64,000 bases of DNA from contig WGOE01000009.1 in the NCBI GenBank assembly GCA_016124195.1, forward strand, positions 1 to 64,000, read 5' to 3'. The translations under genes and the position numbers were made by a program. Source of the DNA: a bacterium. Lineage in GTDB: Bacteria; Pseudomonadota; Alphaproteobacteria; Rhodobacterales; Rhodobacteraceae. Every line of letters begins with the position of its first letter. Positions within the stretch are counted from its first letter, which is position 1. This document shows positions 51,660-59,797 of the stretch, one piece after another. The notes under the pieces are model-generated. The model was not told the origin of the DNA. It did no database searches and was given only the letters and a program-made list of their open reading frames with translations.

Positions 51660-53786
51660 TCATTTGCGTTCACGTGTCGCGGGCGGCACGAACCGAGCCG
51701 ATCCCCTGTTAGGGCCACTCCAAAACTTCCCTGAAGCGGTCCAACCTGCGCGGGTCAGGATGCCGCTGATCCTCATCGCATCCGCCTTAGTCCTGCGGTC
51801 AATCTCAATATCCATCCGCTCGAACACATCCCTCGTGGATGCCTCGTCCATGAGTTCCACCGCTTTCAGCACATCAGCCGTCCAAGGATCATCTGCGGAG
51901 CGTGTGGCCACTACGGTAGCCGCTTCTGCCTCGTCCATACGGTCCAGCCACCATGCCGCGCCCTTGAGATAGAGTCGGGTTGCCTCGGCCCAAAGCTGAT
52001 CGCGGTCACGGGTCAGAGCAGCCAGGTCGATGCGTCCAACGGCAACCGGCCAGAAGCGCCGCCCGCCGGTATCATCGGCCAGCCAGTCCGTCCTATTCGT
52101 CGTGCCAGCGAAGACGCAGCGTCGCTGCTCTATCACCTCGCAACGGCCATAGGCTGGCCTGAAGCGTTCCACTGTGCGTGTCAGGAACGACTTGACGCCC
52201 TCAACATCGGTGCGGCGCATTGCGGAGAGTTCGGGCAGTTCGATGATCCACTTGCCCCGCAGCCCCGCGCTGGCGTCCTTGGAATGCAGGTCGTGCAGCC
52301 CATCGTAGAACCAGTCAGGCCCGGCCAGCGCGGCCAGAGCAGAGGACTTGCCCACACCTTGCCCACCTTCGAGGACCAAGGCATGGTCAGCCTTGCAGCC
52401 AGGCTCTAAGGCGCGCGCTACGGCCGAGACAAGCCATGCTTGCCCCTGCCGGCCGATCAGCGGGGATTCAGCCGCTCCGCAGTAGAGAGACAGCCAATGC
52501 CCCACGCGGGGTCTGCCATCCCATCGCAGCGTAGTCAGGTAGTCTGCAACGGGGTTGAAGGCCTCCGCCCGCGCTGCAGCGTCCACAGCGTCGCCAAGGG
52601 TCGTGCGCGTGGCATCAGGAAAGCCATGCGAATTGAACCAGCGCAGCGCGGCCGTCAGATCCGCATCGGTGATAGGTCTCGCCCGAAAGGTTGCCTTAGG
52701 AGCCTTAGATCCGGGAATCGGCTTGCGCAGAACTGTCAGCCCGGAAAAGTCGTCATAGGCCAGGACGCCAGCCCAAGCTGGATCTACCTCGAGGATCTGC
52801 CCGGCATTCTCGGCGCACCACACCACGCGGCCGCGCGCATCCTCCACCATGCTGTCAATCTGCGGAGCGTTCGAGCGTTCGCCCCTGGACGCCCGGTCCC
52901 TCGACTTCGTTTCATTCTTCGGACCACGCGGGTTTTTCATCCCGGCATCAAGACCGCTGGCAACCGTTGCCTCAGCCTCATCTTGGCCAAGGCCAATCGA
53001 GAGCGCGGCGCCGATCAAGCGGGCTCGCACATGGTCCAAGTCCAGAAGGCCTGCGCCCACGATTTGGCCAAGGTTGAAGGCCACGGTGTTCAGCATTTCA
53101 TTCCTGCGGCCCTGAGGCGCCGCCAGAATGCTCGCCAGTTCCTCGGCGAAAGCCTTCTGCGCCCAAGCTGAGCCGACATCGTATTTCGAGCGGCCAGAGC
53201 TCTCTTGGCTCGTCTTCGGCTTTACCGCCAACTTCAAGAGCCAGTCAGGGCAAGGCGCGAGGTCGAACAAGCCAGGCGGGTTCTTCCACATGTAGGGCTT
53301 CTCGGCGCCGGGTTTCACCGAAGGCGCAGCCACCACCATCCCACCATCACCGCGAACATCAATGCCAGGCGCGATCTCGCCTTGAGTGTTCCGGACGTTC
53401 ACACCTTCCGGCCAAGCGAAGTAGATGTGCCAGGAACCAGACGGCGACAAAGCCTCGATCGTGGCAGGCAGCGGGCCATTCTTCTCGATCAGCGCATCGA
53501 GGTTGGCGATACCATCAACATCATGTCCTTGCAGCGTGTCAGCTTCGATCACGAAGAAGCCGGACTTCGGCCCCGTCACAATTCCGACATTGGCGCCCGG
53601 CCATGTCTGCCAATCGTTCTTGATTTCGGCAGGGTCAATCGTTGCGCCCCACTTGCGGCCATCGGAGTGTTCGGCCGATTTGTGGGACTTCTTTGCGCCC
53701 GGCGGAACCGGGAAGACGTGCCAGCCGCGCTCGGCATATTCGAGCGCCGCATCGCGGATCGTCTGAAAGCGCGGGTCAAAATGCAT
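51660..53786 (-). CDS. Primase-polymerase/VapE-type helicase replication protein
   Basis: 708 residues from the ATG at 53786. The N-terminal prim-pol domain (about 5-190) has ERGWHVFPVPPGAKKS, VGIVTGPKSGFFVIEAD and SPSGSWHIYF. The C-terminal virulence-associated-E/superfamily-3-like helicase has Walker A VLEGGQGVGKSSALAAL, Walker B KWIIELPELSAM and TTNRTDWLADDTGGRRFWPV. Such proteins replicate satellites and small phages from a nearby iteron origin, as P4 alpha does. The metal-binding region reads EAD where many relatives have D-x-D. A TTG at 53819 is a less likely start. Confidence 0.9.
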   Translation of the reverse strand: MHFDPRFQTIRDAALEYAERGWHVFPVPPGAKKSHKSAEHSDGRKWGATIDPAEIKNDWQTWPGANVGIVTGPKSGFFVIEADTLQGHDVDGIANLDALIEKNGPLPATIEALSPSGSWHIYFAWPEGVNVRNTQGEIAPGIDVRGDGGMVVAAPSVKPGAEKPYMWKNPPGLFDLAPCPDWLLKLAVKPKTSQESSGRSKYDVGSAWAQKAFAEELASILAAPQGRRNEMLNTVAFNLGQIVGAGLLDLDHVRARLIGAALSIGLGQDEAEATVASGLDAGMKNPRGPKNETKSRDRASRGERSNAPQIDSMVEDARGRVVWCAENAGQILEVDPAWAGVLAYDDFSGLTVLRKPIPGSKAPKATFRARPITDADLTAALRWFNSHGFPDATRTTLGDAVDAAARAEAFNPVADYLTTLRWDGRPRVGHWLSLYCGAAESPLIGRQGQAWLVSAVARALEPGCKADHALVLEGGQGVGKSSALAALAGPDWFYDGLHDLHSKDASAGLRGKWIIELPELSAMRRTDVEGVKSFLTRTVERFRPAYGRCEVIEQRRCVFAGTTNRTDWLADDTGGRRFWPVAVGRIDLAALTRDRDQLWAEATRLYLKGAAWWLDRMDEAEAATVVATRSADDPWTADVLKAVELMDEASTRDVFERMDIEIDRRTKADAMRISGILTRAGWTASGKFWSGPNRGSARFVPPATRERK

Positions 53787-53922
53787 CGTGCTGCGGCCCC
53801 CATGCGAGAGAAGCGACAAGCTGGGCCAAGGGCCAGGCGATGTGCAGGGTCGAGGCGATGCGCGCCATGCGGATGCGTGAGATCAGATCGTCGTCGGCCA
53901 CCGTTGCCGGAAAAGGCGGCAT
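53776..53922 (-). CDS. Possible small protein ahead of the primase gene
   Basis: A 48-residue frame from the ATG at 53922 (MPPFPATVADDDLISRIRMARI) whose end overlaps the primase start by 11 bases, consistent with translational coupling. It would be the first leftward gene inside attR. It has no ribosome-binding site and no known family. The longer frame that begins at 54219 crosses attR and was not accepted. Confidence 0.35.
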   Translation of the reverse strand: MPPFPATVADDDLISRIRMARIASTLHIAWPLAQLVASLAWGPQHDAF

Positions 53923-54111
53923 ATGGTACGGTTTGCCAAGGAGACTTGAGGTATGCAGATCAGCCCCGGATGCGCCCGCCAGCGCGCCGGGGTTTTCGTT
54001 TGCGGTCGTCAGGTCTGATTTTTGATGGTTGTCAGGTTCACCCTGCGTTCCGGGAATGTCCGGGCAACGATTTTGGGGCAAAGTGCTGTTTTTGTTGGAA
54101 AGGAACGCGGC

Positions 54112-54148
54112 TTTGCAATCCGCTGCGTAACCTCTCCGCCAACTCGCC
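54112..54148. other. attR: displaced 5' half of tRNA-Cys
   Basis: A perfect copy of 43945-43981. It is the tRNA 5' half without the 3' half, left at the far end of the element. Confidence 0.9.
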
Positions 54149-54165
54149 GCCGTTGAGGTGTCGGT

Positions 54166-54194
54166 TGCATAGCGCCTGGCGTGCGGCATGGCAA
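54166..54194 (-). promoter_or_regulatory. Original chromosomal promoter of tRNA-Cys, now stranded at attR
   Basis: On the minus strand TTGCCA (54194-54189), a 17-base spacer and TATGCA (54171-54166), ending 17 bases upstream of the displaced tRNA 5' half. It would have driven tRNA-Cys before integration. Confidence 0.55.
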
Positions 54195-54245
54195 GGGTCG
54201 CTTTGCGTCCCTTTGCCATCGCCGCGCGCCGATCTGGCGGGGTGG

Positions 54246-54608
54246 TCAGTCGACCGCGAATTCCGGGCCCACGATATGCACGGCCAGAAGGCAGCCGGTC
54301 GGCGTGTAGGAGTTGTGTTCGGACCCGTCACGGTAAAAGACCAGGTCGCCGGCCTTCAGGACCTTGCCGTCGGATTCGTGCAACTCTCCCTCCAGGATCA
54401 GGAATTGTTCGTGGCCGTTGTGGCGGTGGCCGCGCGTCGTCATCCCGGCCGGCATCCGGTAGACGTGAAAGCCGGTCCCAAGCGGGGCCTCGCTGTCCAG
54501 TTGCAGCACCTCGTCGCCAAGCGCCGTGCCATCGGGATAGGTGAAGGGCTGATAGCGGGCGGTGCGGATATTGGCGATCTTGCGGTCGGCTTCGGTGATG
54601 TCGCGCAT
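54246..54608 (-). CDS. Cupin-domain protein
   Basis: A 120-residue single-domain cupin. The start at 54608 leaves five bases after GAGGAG; the ATG at 54611 is too close to it. Cupin motif 1 is GHRHNGHEQFLILEGELHESDG and motif 2 is GDLVFYRDGSEHNSYTPTGC, with His and Glu metal ligands. It is the last gene of the osmolyte-type operon, ending 97 bases from attR. The reaction is unknown; small cupins of this type often bind or modify pathway intermediates. Confidence 0.82.
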   Translation of the reverse strand: MRDITEADRKIANIRTARYQPFTYPDGTALGDEVLQLDSEAPLGTGFHVYRMPAGMTTRGHRHNGHEQFLILEGELHESDGKVLKAGDLVFYRDGSEHNSYTPTGCLLAVHIVGPEFAVD

Positions 54609-54617
54609 CATGTCTCC

Positions 54618-54926
54618 TCAGGCTAGGTGGACGGTCTGGTTGGCAAACAGGGTCATCAGAACCTGCGTCTGGGCAATGTCTTCGGGGTCGCGGGACAGGA
54701 TATCATGGTCCGGCACGATCAGATCAGCGGAAAGACCGGCAGAAAGCCGCCCGGCATCGCCGACGCGAAAGGCGGGCCCGGTCGCACCACGGGTATAGAA
54801 CGGCACCGCCTTGGCCACGCCAGGGCGCTGTCCGGGCAGGAAGGGGGTGGCCTGAAACCCCGGCGGGATGGAGCGGCCGCCCATGGTGCGGATGTCGGCG
54901 TTGGTCAGCCGGTGCGCGGCGGTCAT
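54618..54926 (-). pseudogene. Internally deleted amidohydrolase (YtcJ/Amidohydro_3 type)
   Basis: 102 residues remain in frame. The end, SADLIVPDHDILSRDPEDIAQTQVLMTLFANQTVHL, matches the C-terminus of YtcJ-type amidohydrolases, which are normally above 500 residues. The start, LTNADIRTMGG, resembles their N-terminus (ADLILTNARIxTMD). The metal-binding core is missing. The ATG still overlaps the stop of the upstream cupin-lyase gene, so a deletion inside an operon gene is the simplest reading. A short folded product of new function cannot be excluded. Confidence 0.65.
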
Positions 54927-55807
54927 TCCGGTCGCGATTCCAAGGAGGGGTGATCCGTCCCGGCGCTGGCCTCGAGACGCAGTGCCTCGAGCGCGGGCCA
55001 GTCGGCGGCGGGCAAGACCTCGGCCAAGGCCTCAACTTCCGATGTCCAGCCATAAAGGCACAAGAAGGGGTGCGGGCCGACCTTGGTCAGGTGCGGACGG
55101 TCGGGCGGGTTCCAGACCGGCACATGGGCGGGTTTGATGATCAGCGGCGTTCCCGAACCGAAGCGCCAGCCATGCGGGCCGGTCAGGGGGGCGTAAAGCT
55201 CTGCCGCCCTGTGCCGATGGTCGCGGTACAGCACATGGGGCGCGATCAGAAACAAACCGAAATCAAAGTGTTGCGCTGCGATGTTCGCGTGTTCTCCCAT
55301 CAGGGTGGCATAGGAATGGCCCTGGGCGAAGAGGGTGCCGATCTCGGCCTCGGGATAGCTGTCATAGGGGCGCCAGTGCAGATGCGGGGCCGCCGCCGCG
55401 ATGGCCTGAGCAAGCGCCAGATGCGTGCGGCCGAGCCCGTCCAGTGCCGCGCCCAGATGTTCCGCCACCAGAGCCGGGACCTGTGGGCACAAGGTCACCG
55501 CGCCGCCGCGCCAGAGGTTGAGCTTCCGGCGCACTTCGCCCACGCCGGGGCCGTGCAGGCCGGACAGATAGCGGTCGGCCTCGTCGATCAGGCGCCGCAC
55601 CAGCACCTCTGGCGGGGCGGGGTCTTGCGGCATGCCGCCGGAATCCGCCAGCAAGGCCTCGGGGTCCTGCCCATCCAGACCTGAAGATATGCGATACATT
55701 TCAAGAACCTCCGCGCTGATCTTGCCAGATTGATACAACTCCATCGCCGCGGCATAGCGCGCCCGGCCAGAGCCCTTGGACCCAAGGGGAAGCGAGATAT
55801 TGCTCAT
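54923..55807 (-). CDS. DMSP-lyase-like cupin protein
   Basis: 294 residues from the ATG at 55807, overlapping the stop of the upstream permease gene. The N-terminal half is helical. The C-terminal cupin has HFDFGLFLIAPHVLYRDHRHRAAELYAPLTGPHGWRFG and PAHVPVWNPPDRPHLTKVG, close to DddQ/DddL-type DMSP lyases, whose His, Glu and Tyr bind a metal and start cleavage of the sulfonium substrate. It sits in an operon with a transporter and Rieske oxygenases, so another betaine or sulfonium compound may be the real substrate. DMSP cleavage is not shown by sequence. Confidence 0.72.
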   Translation of the reverse strand: MSNISLPLGSKGSGRARYAAAMELYQSGKISAEVLEMYRISSGLDGQDPEALLADSGGMPQDPAPPEVLVRRLIDEADRYLSGLHGPGVGEVRRKLNLWRGGAVTLCPQVPALVAEHLGAALDGLGRTHLALAQAIAAAAPHLHWRPYDSYPEAEIGTLFAQGHSYATLMGEHANIAAQHFDFGLFLIAPHVLYRDHRHRAAELYAPLTGPHGWRFGSGTPLIIKPAHVPVWNPPDRPHLTKVGPHPFLCLYGWTSEVEALAEVLPAADWPALEALRLEASAGTDHPSLESRPE

Positions 55808-56643
55808 TCGTTCGCCCTGTAAGCCATGCGCCGGTCCCGCTCGCGGCGGATCTCGGCCCGGTTCATCGCCACGCCCGCGCCGATCACGCAAATGCCCACC
55901 GTCAGCACGATCAGCGTGGCCAGCGCATTGATGTCGGGCGTCACGCCCAGCTTGACCTTGGACCAGATCAGGATCGGCAGCGTTGTGGTGCCCGGCCCGG
56001 TGGTGAAGGTGGTGATCACCACATCGTCCATCGAAATGGTGAAGGCCAGAAGCCAGCCCGACAGGATGGCAGGCGAGATCACCGGCAGCGTCACGTCGCG
56101 CATCACCTGCCACGGGCGCGCGCCAAGGTCCATCGCGGCCTCTTCGATGGCGCGGTCGGCCGACAGCATGCGCGATTGCACGATGGTGGTGACATAGACC
56201 ATCGAGAAGGTGATATGGGCCAGGGTCACCGTGGTGAAGCCGCGCTGTGCCGGCCAGCCGACATATTGCGCCATCAGGATGAAGAAGATCAGCAAGGATA
56301 TGCCGGTGATCACGTCGGGCATGATCAGAGGCGCTGTCACCAGGCCGGAAAACAGGGTGCGACCGCGGAATTTCGTGAAGCGCGCCAAGGTGATACCGGC
56401 CATTGTTCCCATGATGGTTGCACAGGTCGAAGAGATCAGCGCAATCTCCAGCGACAGTTTCAGCGCCTCTGCGACCTGACCGTTCGACATCAGCGCGCCG
56501 TACCATTTGGTCGAAAAGCCGCCCCAGACCGTGGCCAGCCGCGAGGCGTTGAAGGAATAGACGATCATCGACAGGATCGGCACGTAAAAGAAGGCAAAGC
56601 CAAAGCCAAGGACCGCGATCAGAAAGGCAGAGTTGCGCCTCAT
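55804..56643 (-). CDS. potC: ABC transporter permease, polyamine type (PotC/PotI-like)
   Basis: A 279-residue inner-membrane protein with six predicted helices. It shows FYVPILSMIVYSFNASR at the start and the permease EAA loop EEAAMDLGARPWQVMRDVTLP. It overlaps the other permease gene and the DMSP-lyase-like gene by four bases each. This class imports spermidine or putrescine, but relatives in betaine and opine clusters carry other cations, and the neighbours here favour such a substrate. Confidence 0.88.
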   Translation of the reverse strand: MRRNSAFLIAVLGFGFAFFYVPILSMIVYSFNASRLATVWGGFSTKWYGALMSNGQVAEALKLSLEIALISSTCATIMGTMAGITLARFTKFRGRTLFSGLVTAPLIMPDVITGISLLIFFILMAQYVGWPAQRGFTTVTLAHITFSMVYVTTIVQSRMLSADRAIEEAAMDLGARPWQVMRDVTLPVISPAILSGWLLAFTISMDDVVITTFTTGPGTTTLPILIWSKVKLGVTPDINALATLIVLTVGICVIGAGVAMNRAEIRRERDRRMAYRANE

Positions 56644-57551
56644 GTCCCGGACTCGCGGCTTTGGGCGCGGGCCTCGAAATGGCTGTAGATCATCATCGGC
56701 CCCACCATCAGGATCAACAGCGCCACCGCCACCGACGAGGCCATCGGCCAGTCCCGCGCCGAGGCGAATTCGTCCGAGATCACCCGTCCGATCATCGGCG
56801 AGGAGGCATCGCCGACCAGGGTCGGGATCACCAGCTCTCCGGCGGCGGGAATGAAGACCAGCATGCCGCCCGCGATGATGCCCGGCAGCGATTGCGGCAG
56901 GGTGATGTCGCGAAACACCGCGAAGGGGCGCGAGCCCAGGTCCATCGCCGCCTCGTCCAGCGTTTCGTCCAATCTTTCAAGATTGGCGTACAAGGGCAGG
57001 ATCATGAAGGGCAAATAGGTATAGACCATCACCAGAACGACGGCAAAATTGCTGTGCATCAGGGGCAGGCTGCGCAAGGCCCAGGCCTGCGGGACCAGCC
57101 AGTTCCACGCTTGGGTCAGAAGGTGGTTGAACCAGGAATTCGACCCCATCAGCCCCATCCAGGCATAGACGCGCAGCAGGAACGAGGTCCAGAACGGCAG
57201 GATCACCAGCATCAGAAGGATGTTGCGCCAGCCCCTCTCGACCCGGGTCAGCCCCAGCGCCATCGGATAGCCAAGCGCCAGGCACAGGACCATCGCCACC
57301 GCCGCATTGGCCAGCGAGGTCACGAAGGCGCGCAGGTACAGCGCGTCGGTGAAGAGCCGGCTATATCCCGTCAGGTTGATAGCCGGGTTCTCGCCGCCAA
57401 AGCCGAAGGGTGGCGCCGTCGGGGTGCGGGTGGCAAAGCTCATCGCCGCGACGATCAGGAAGGGGATCAGAAAAAAGATCAACAGCCAGACATAGGGCAG
57501 CCCGATCACCAGATCCGACCAGCCGCGACGGTGAAACCAGCGCGCCAGCAT
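56640..57551 (-). CDS. potB: ABC transporter permease, polyamine type (PotB/PotH-like)
   Basis: A 303-residue permease with six helices. The start includes IGLPYVWLLIFFLIPFLIVAAMSFATRTPTAPP, and the EAA loop is DEAAMDLGSRPFAVFRDITLPQSLPGI. It forms a heterodimer with the product of 55804-56643. The gene lies three bases downstream of the ATPase gene. Confidence 0.9.
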   Translation of the reverse strand: MLARWFHRRGWSDLVIGLPYVWLLIFFLIPFLIVAAMSFATRTPTAPPFGFGGENPAINLTGYSRLFTDALYLRAFVTSLANAAVAMVLCLALGYPMALGLTRVERGWRNILLMLVILPFWTSFLLRVYAWMGLMGSNSWFNHLLTQAWNWLVPQAWALRSLPLMHSNFAVVLVMVYTYLPFMILPLYANLERLDETLDEAAMDLGSRPFAVFRDITLPQSLPGIIAGGMLVFIPAAGELVIPTLVGDASSPMIGRVISDEFASARDWPMASSVAVALLILMVGPMMIYSHFEARAQSRESGT

Positions 57552-57554
57552 CGC

Positions 57555-58646
57555 CTACTCCGTCAACAGAATGGCGGAGGCGGGGGCAAAGTCGAGCCAG
57601 ACCTTGTCATACCAATCGGCCAGGCGCTCGGCATCGCCGCCGCGATGGGCATTGACGGCATGGACCGAGATCAGCGCGCCAGAGGGCAGGGCGATGCGGT
57701 AAAGGCTGTCCTTGCCGAAATAGGCGAGGTCCTTGACCTCTCCCGCGATGACATTGGCGCCTTGCAGGGGCGTGCGGCTGATCGTGATCTTTTCCGGGCG
57801 CAGCGCCAGAGACAGCGCCTGACCGACCTGCACGCCGGACGTGGGGCGGGCCTGAAGCCTCTGGCCCAACTGGGGCACATCGACTGTCACCACATCGGCT
57901 ATCGACATCACCTTCGCCTCCCAAGTATTGATGGAGCCTAGGAAATTCGCCACAAAGCGCGAGTTCGGGAATTCATAGACGGCATCCGGCCGGCCCACCT
58001 GCTTGACCTGGCCCTTGTCCATCACGGCGATGCGGTCGGACAGGGTCATAGCCTCTTCCTGATCATGGGTGACCACGATGAAGGTCACGCCGGTACGCTC
58101 CTGGATCGACATCAGCTCGAACTGGGTATGTTCGCGCAGTTTCTTGTCAAGTGCGGCCAAAGGCTCGTCCAGCAACAACAATTTCGGTTGCCGGGCCAGC
58201 GCGCGCGCCAAGGCCACGCGCTGCCTTTGCCCCCCCGATATCTGGTGCGGCTTTCGTGTGGCGAATTCGGTCAGCTGCACCAGGTCCAGCATCTCGCGCA
58301 CCCGCGCCTGACGGGCGGCGCTGCTCATCGCCTCGTGCTTGAGGCCGTAGCCCACGTTCCTTTCCACCGACATATGCGGAAAAAGCGCATAGCTTTGGAA
58401 CATCATATGCACGGGCCGATCCCAGGGCGGCACCGCGGCCATATCGGCCCCGTCGATGAAGATGCGGCCCGCGGTCGGCGTCTCGAACCCCGCCAGCATG
58501 CGCAAGAGCGTGGTCTTGCCGCAACCGGAACCGCCCAGCAGCGAGAAGATCTCACCCTTGGCGACCTCGAGGCTGACGTCCCTCACCGCCTGGAACGTGC
58601 CGAACGACTTCGACACACCCTCGATGCGCACCAGGCTTTCGCTCAC
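57555..58646 (-). CDS. potA: ABC transporter ATP-binding protein, polyamine type (PotA/PotG-like)
   Basis: A 363-residue ATPase starting with GTG at 58646, one base after the binding-protein stop. Walker A is LGGSGCGKTTLLRMLAGFE, the signature is ISGGQRQRVALARALARQP, Walker B is KLLLLDEPLAALDKKLRE, and a C-terminal TOBE-type regulatory domain begins at about 250. VHMMFQSYALFPHMSVERNVGYGL is the usual Q-loop stretch of this group. Confidence 0.93.
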   Translation of the reverse strand: MSESLVRIEGVSKSFGTFQAVRDVSLEVAKGEIFSLLGGSGCGKTTLLRMLAGFETPTAGRIFIDGADMAAVPPWDRPVHMMFQSYALFPHMSVERNVGYGLKHEAMSSAARQARVREMLDLVQLTEFATRKPHQISGGQRQRVALARALARQPKLLLLDEPLAALDKKLREHTQFELMSIQERTGVTFIVVTHDQEEAMTLSDRIAVMDKGQVKQVGRPDAVYEFPNSRFVANFLGSINTWEAKVMSIADVVTVDVPQLGQRLQARPTSGVQVGQALSLALRPEKITISRTPLQGANVIAGEVKDLAYFGKDSLYRIALPSGALISVHAVNAHRGGDAERLADWYDKVWLDFAPASAILLTE

Positions 58647-58647
58647 C

Positions 58648-59760
58648 TCAGCCGGCCTTGATCTCGGCCCAGGCGCGGGTCAGGTCGCGGTCCTGTTCTT
58701 CGGTCTGCGGCTTGACCGTGTACATCCGCTTGAGCGTTTCGGCATCCGGATAGATCGCAGGGTCCGAGGCGATGGCGGGATCGACCAGCGCGGTGGCCGC
58801 CTTGTTGGCATTGGCATAGCCCGTGTAATCGGTGCATTTGGCAATCACCTCGGGCCGCAGCATGTAATCGAGGAAGGCATAAGCGCTGTCGAGGTTCTTG
58901 GCGTCGGCCGGCATGCACCACAGGTCGATCCAGGCCGGCACGCCGGTCTTGGGCACGAAATACTGCAGGTCGATCTTCACACCCGCCTCGGCCGCACGCG
59001 ACTTGGCGACGGCGTAATCGCCCGACCAGGAATTGGCAACGCAGAGCTCCTTGTTGGGCAGCGAGGTCAGGTAATTGGAATTGTCGAATGTTGTGATGTA
59101 CTTGCGGATCGGCTTGAAGGCTTCGACCATCTTCCTGTAATCATCCGGCCCTGCAGTGGACGGATCGATCCCCAGCCAGGACAGTACCATGAAGCCGATG
59201 TCGGTCGGGCTATCCAGCAGCGAGATGCCGCAATCGGCCAGCTTGGCCGCGTTTTCGGGTTTGAAGATCACGTCGAGCGAGGACAGATCGACCCCCGGCA
59301 GCCGCTTTTTCACCATGTCCATGTTGAAGGTGAAACCGACCGAGCCCCACATATAGGGCTCGCCATAAGAATTGCCGGGATCAAATCCCTCAAGGATTCT
59401 AAGGATGTCCGGGTCGAGGTTCGACCAGTTCTTCAACCGTGACCGATCCAGCTTCTGATAGACGCCCGCCTTGATTTCCTGCGGCAGCGCCAGACCGGAC
59501 TGGATCACCAGATCATAGCCGGTCGACCCCGCCAGCATCTTGGCCTGCATCTCTTCGGCGCTGGCGTAAAGGTCATAGACGACATTGATGCCGGTTTCGG
59601 TCTGGAAATCGTCGATCGTCGTCTCACCGATATAGTCCGACCAGTTGTAGAGGTTGAGGCTGCCCCCCGCGGCATGGGAGGGGCGCACCCAGGGGCTGGC
59701 AAGGCCAAGGCCCAGACCGGCGCCGGCCCGGGTCAAGAGGTTGCGGCGTGACAGTTTCAT
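58648..59760 (-). CDS. potD: Periplasmic substrate-binding protein, polyamine type (PotD/PotF-like)
   Basis: 370 residues from the ATG at 59760 behind GGGGAGACG. The N-terminus MKLSRRNLLTRAGAGLGLG is a Tat-type signal with the twin Arg. The mature protein begins near AAGGSLNLYNWSDYIGE, the classic PotD/PotF opening, with STGYDLVIQSGLALPQ and LDSPTDIGFMVLSWLG later. Acidic and aromatic pocket residues suit a small cation. It is downstream of two Rieske genes in the same operon, which points to a methylated amine or similar compound. Confidence 0.9.
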   Translation of the reverse strand: MKLSRRNLLTRAGAGLGLGLASPWVRPSHAAGGSLNLYNWSDYIGETTIDDFQTETGINVVYDLYASAEEMQAKMLAGSTGYDLVIQSGLALPQEIKAGVYQKLDRSRLKNWSNLDPDILRILEGFDPGNSYGEPYMWGSVGFTFNMDMVKKRLPGVDLSSLDVIFKPENAAKLADCGISLLDSPTDIGFMVLSWLGIDPSTAGPDDYRKMVEAFKPIRKYITTFDNSNYLTSLPNKELCVANSWSGDYAVAKSRAAEAGVKIDLQYFVPKTGVPAWIDLWCMPADAKNLDSAYAFLDYMLRPEVIAKCTDYTGYANANKAATALVDPAIASDPAIYPDAETLKRMYTVKPQTEEQDRDLTRAWAEIKAG

Positions 59761-59797
59761 GATCGTCTCCCCGTTGGTGGCCTTTGGCCTGTTTTGT

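Larger units (their letters stand above)
43945..54148. mobile_element. 10.2 kb integrated element (phage satellite-like or reduced prophage) in tRNA-Cys
   Basis: It is bounded by a perfect 37-bp direct repeat (attL 43945-43981, attR 54112-54148). Genes from left to right: tyrosine integrase, excisionase-like protein, HTH protein, three chained small genes, a plus-strand XRE repressor with operators, a palindrome array, a small protein, a tape-measure-like protein, an HK97 capsid protein, a second small protein and a primase-helicase with adjacent iterons. No portal, terminase, prohead protease, tail fibre or lysis gene is present. GC content and gene density are lower than in the flanks. Size and gene set suggest a satellite or a shrunken prophage. 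Confidence 0.9.

Noticed and set aside
51268-51663. 131-residue minus-strand ORF across the iterons
   Set aside because: Its composition comes from the iterons and CG repeats; a non-coding origin explains the sequence better.
53923-54219. Extended 147-residue ORF spanning attR
   Set aside because: It crosses the attachment repeat and the displaced tRNA half, so the upstream part cannot be an old gene.
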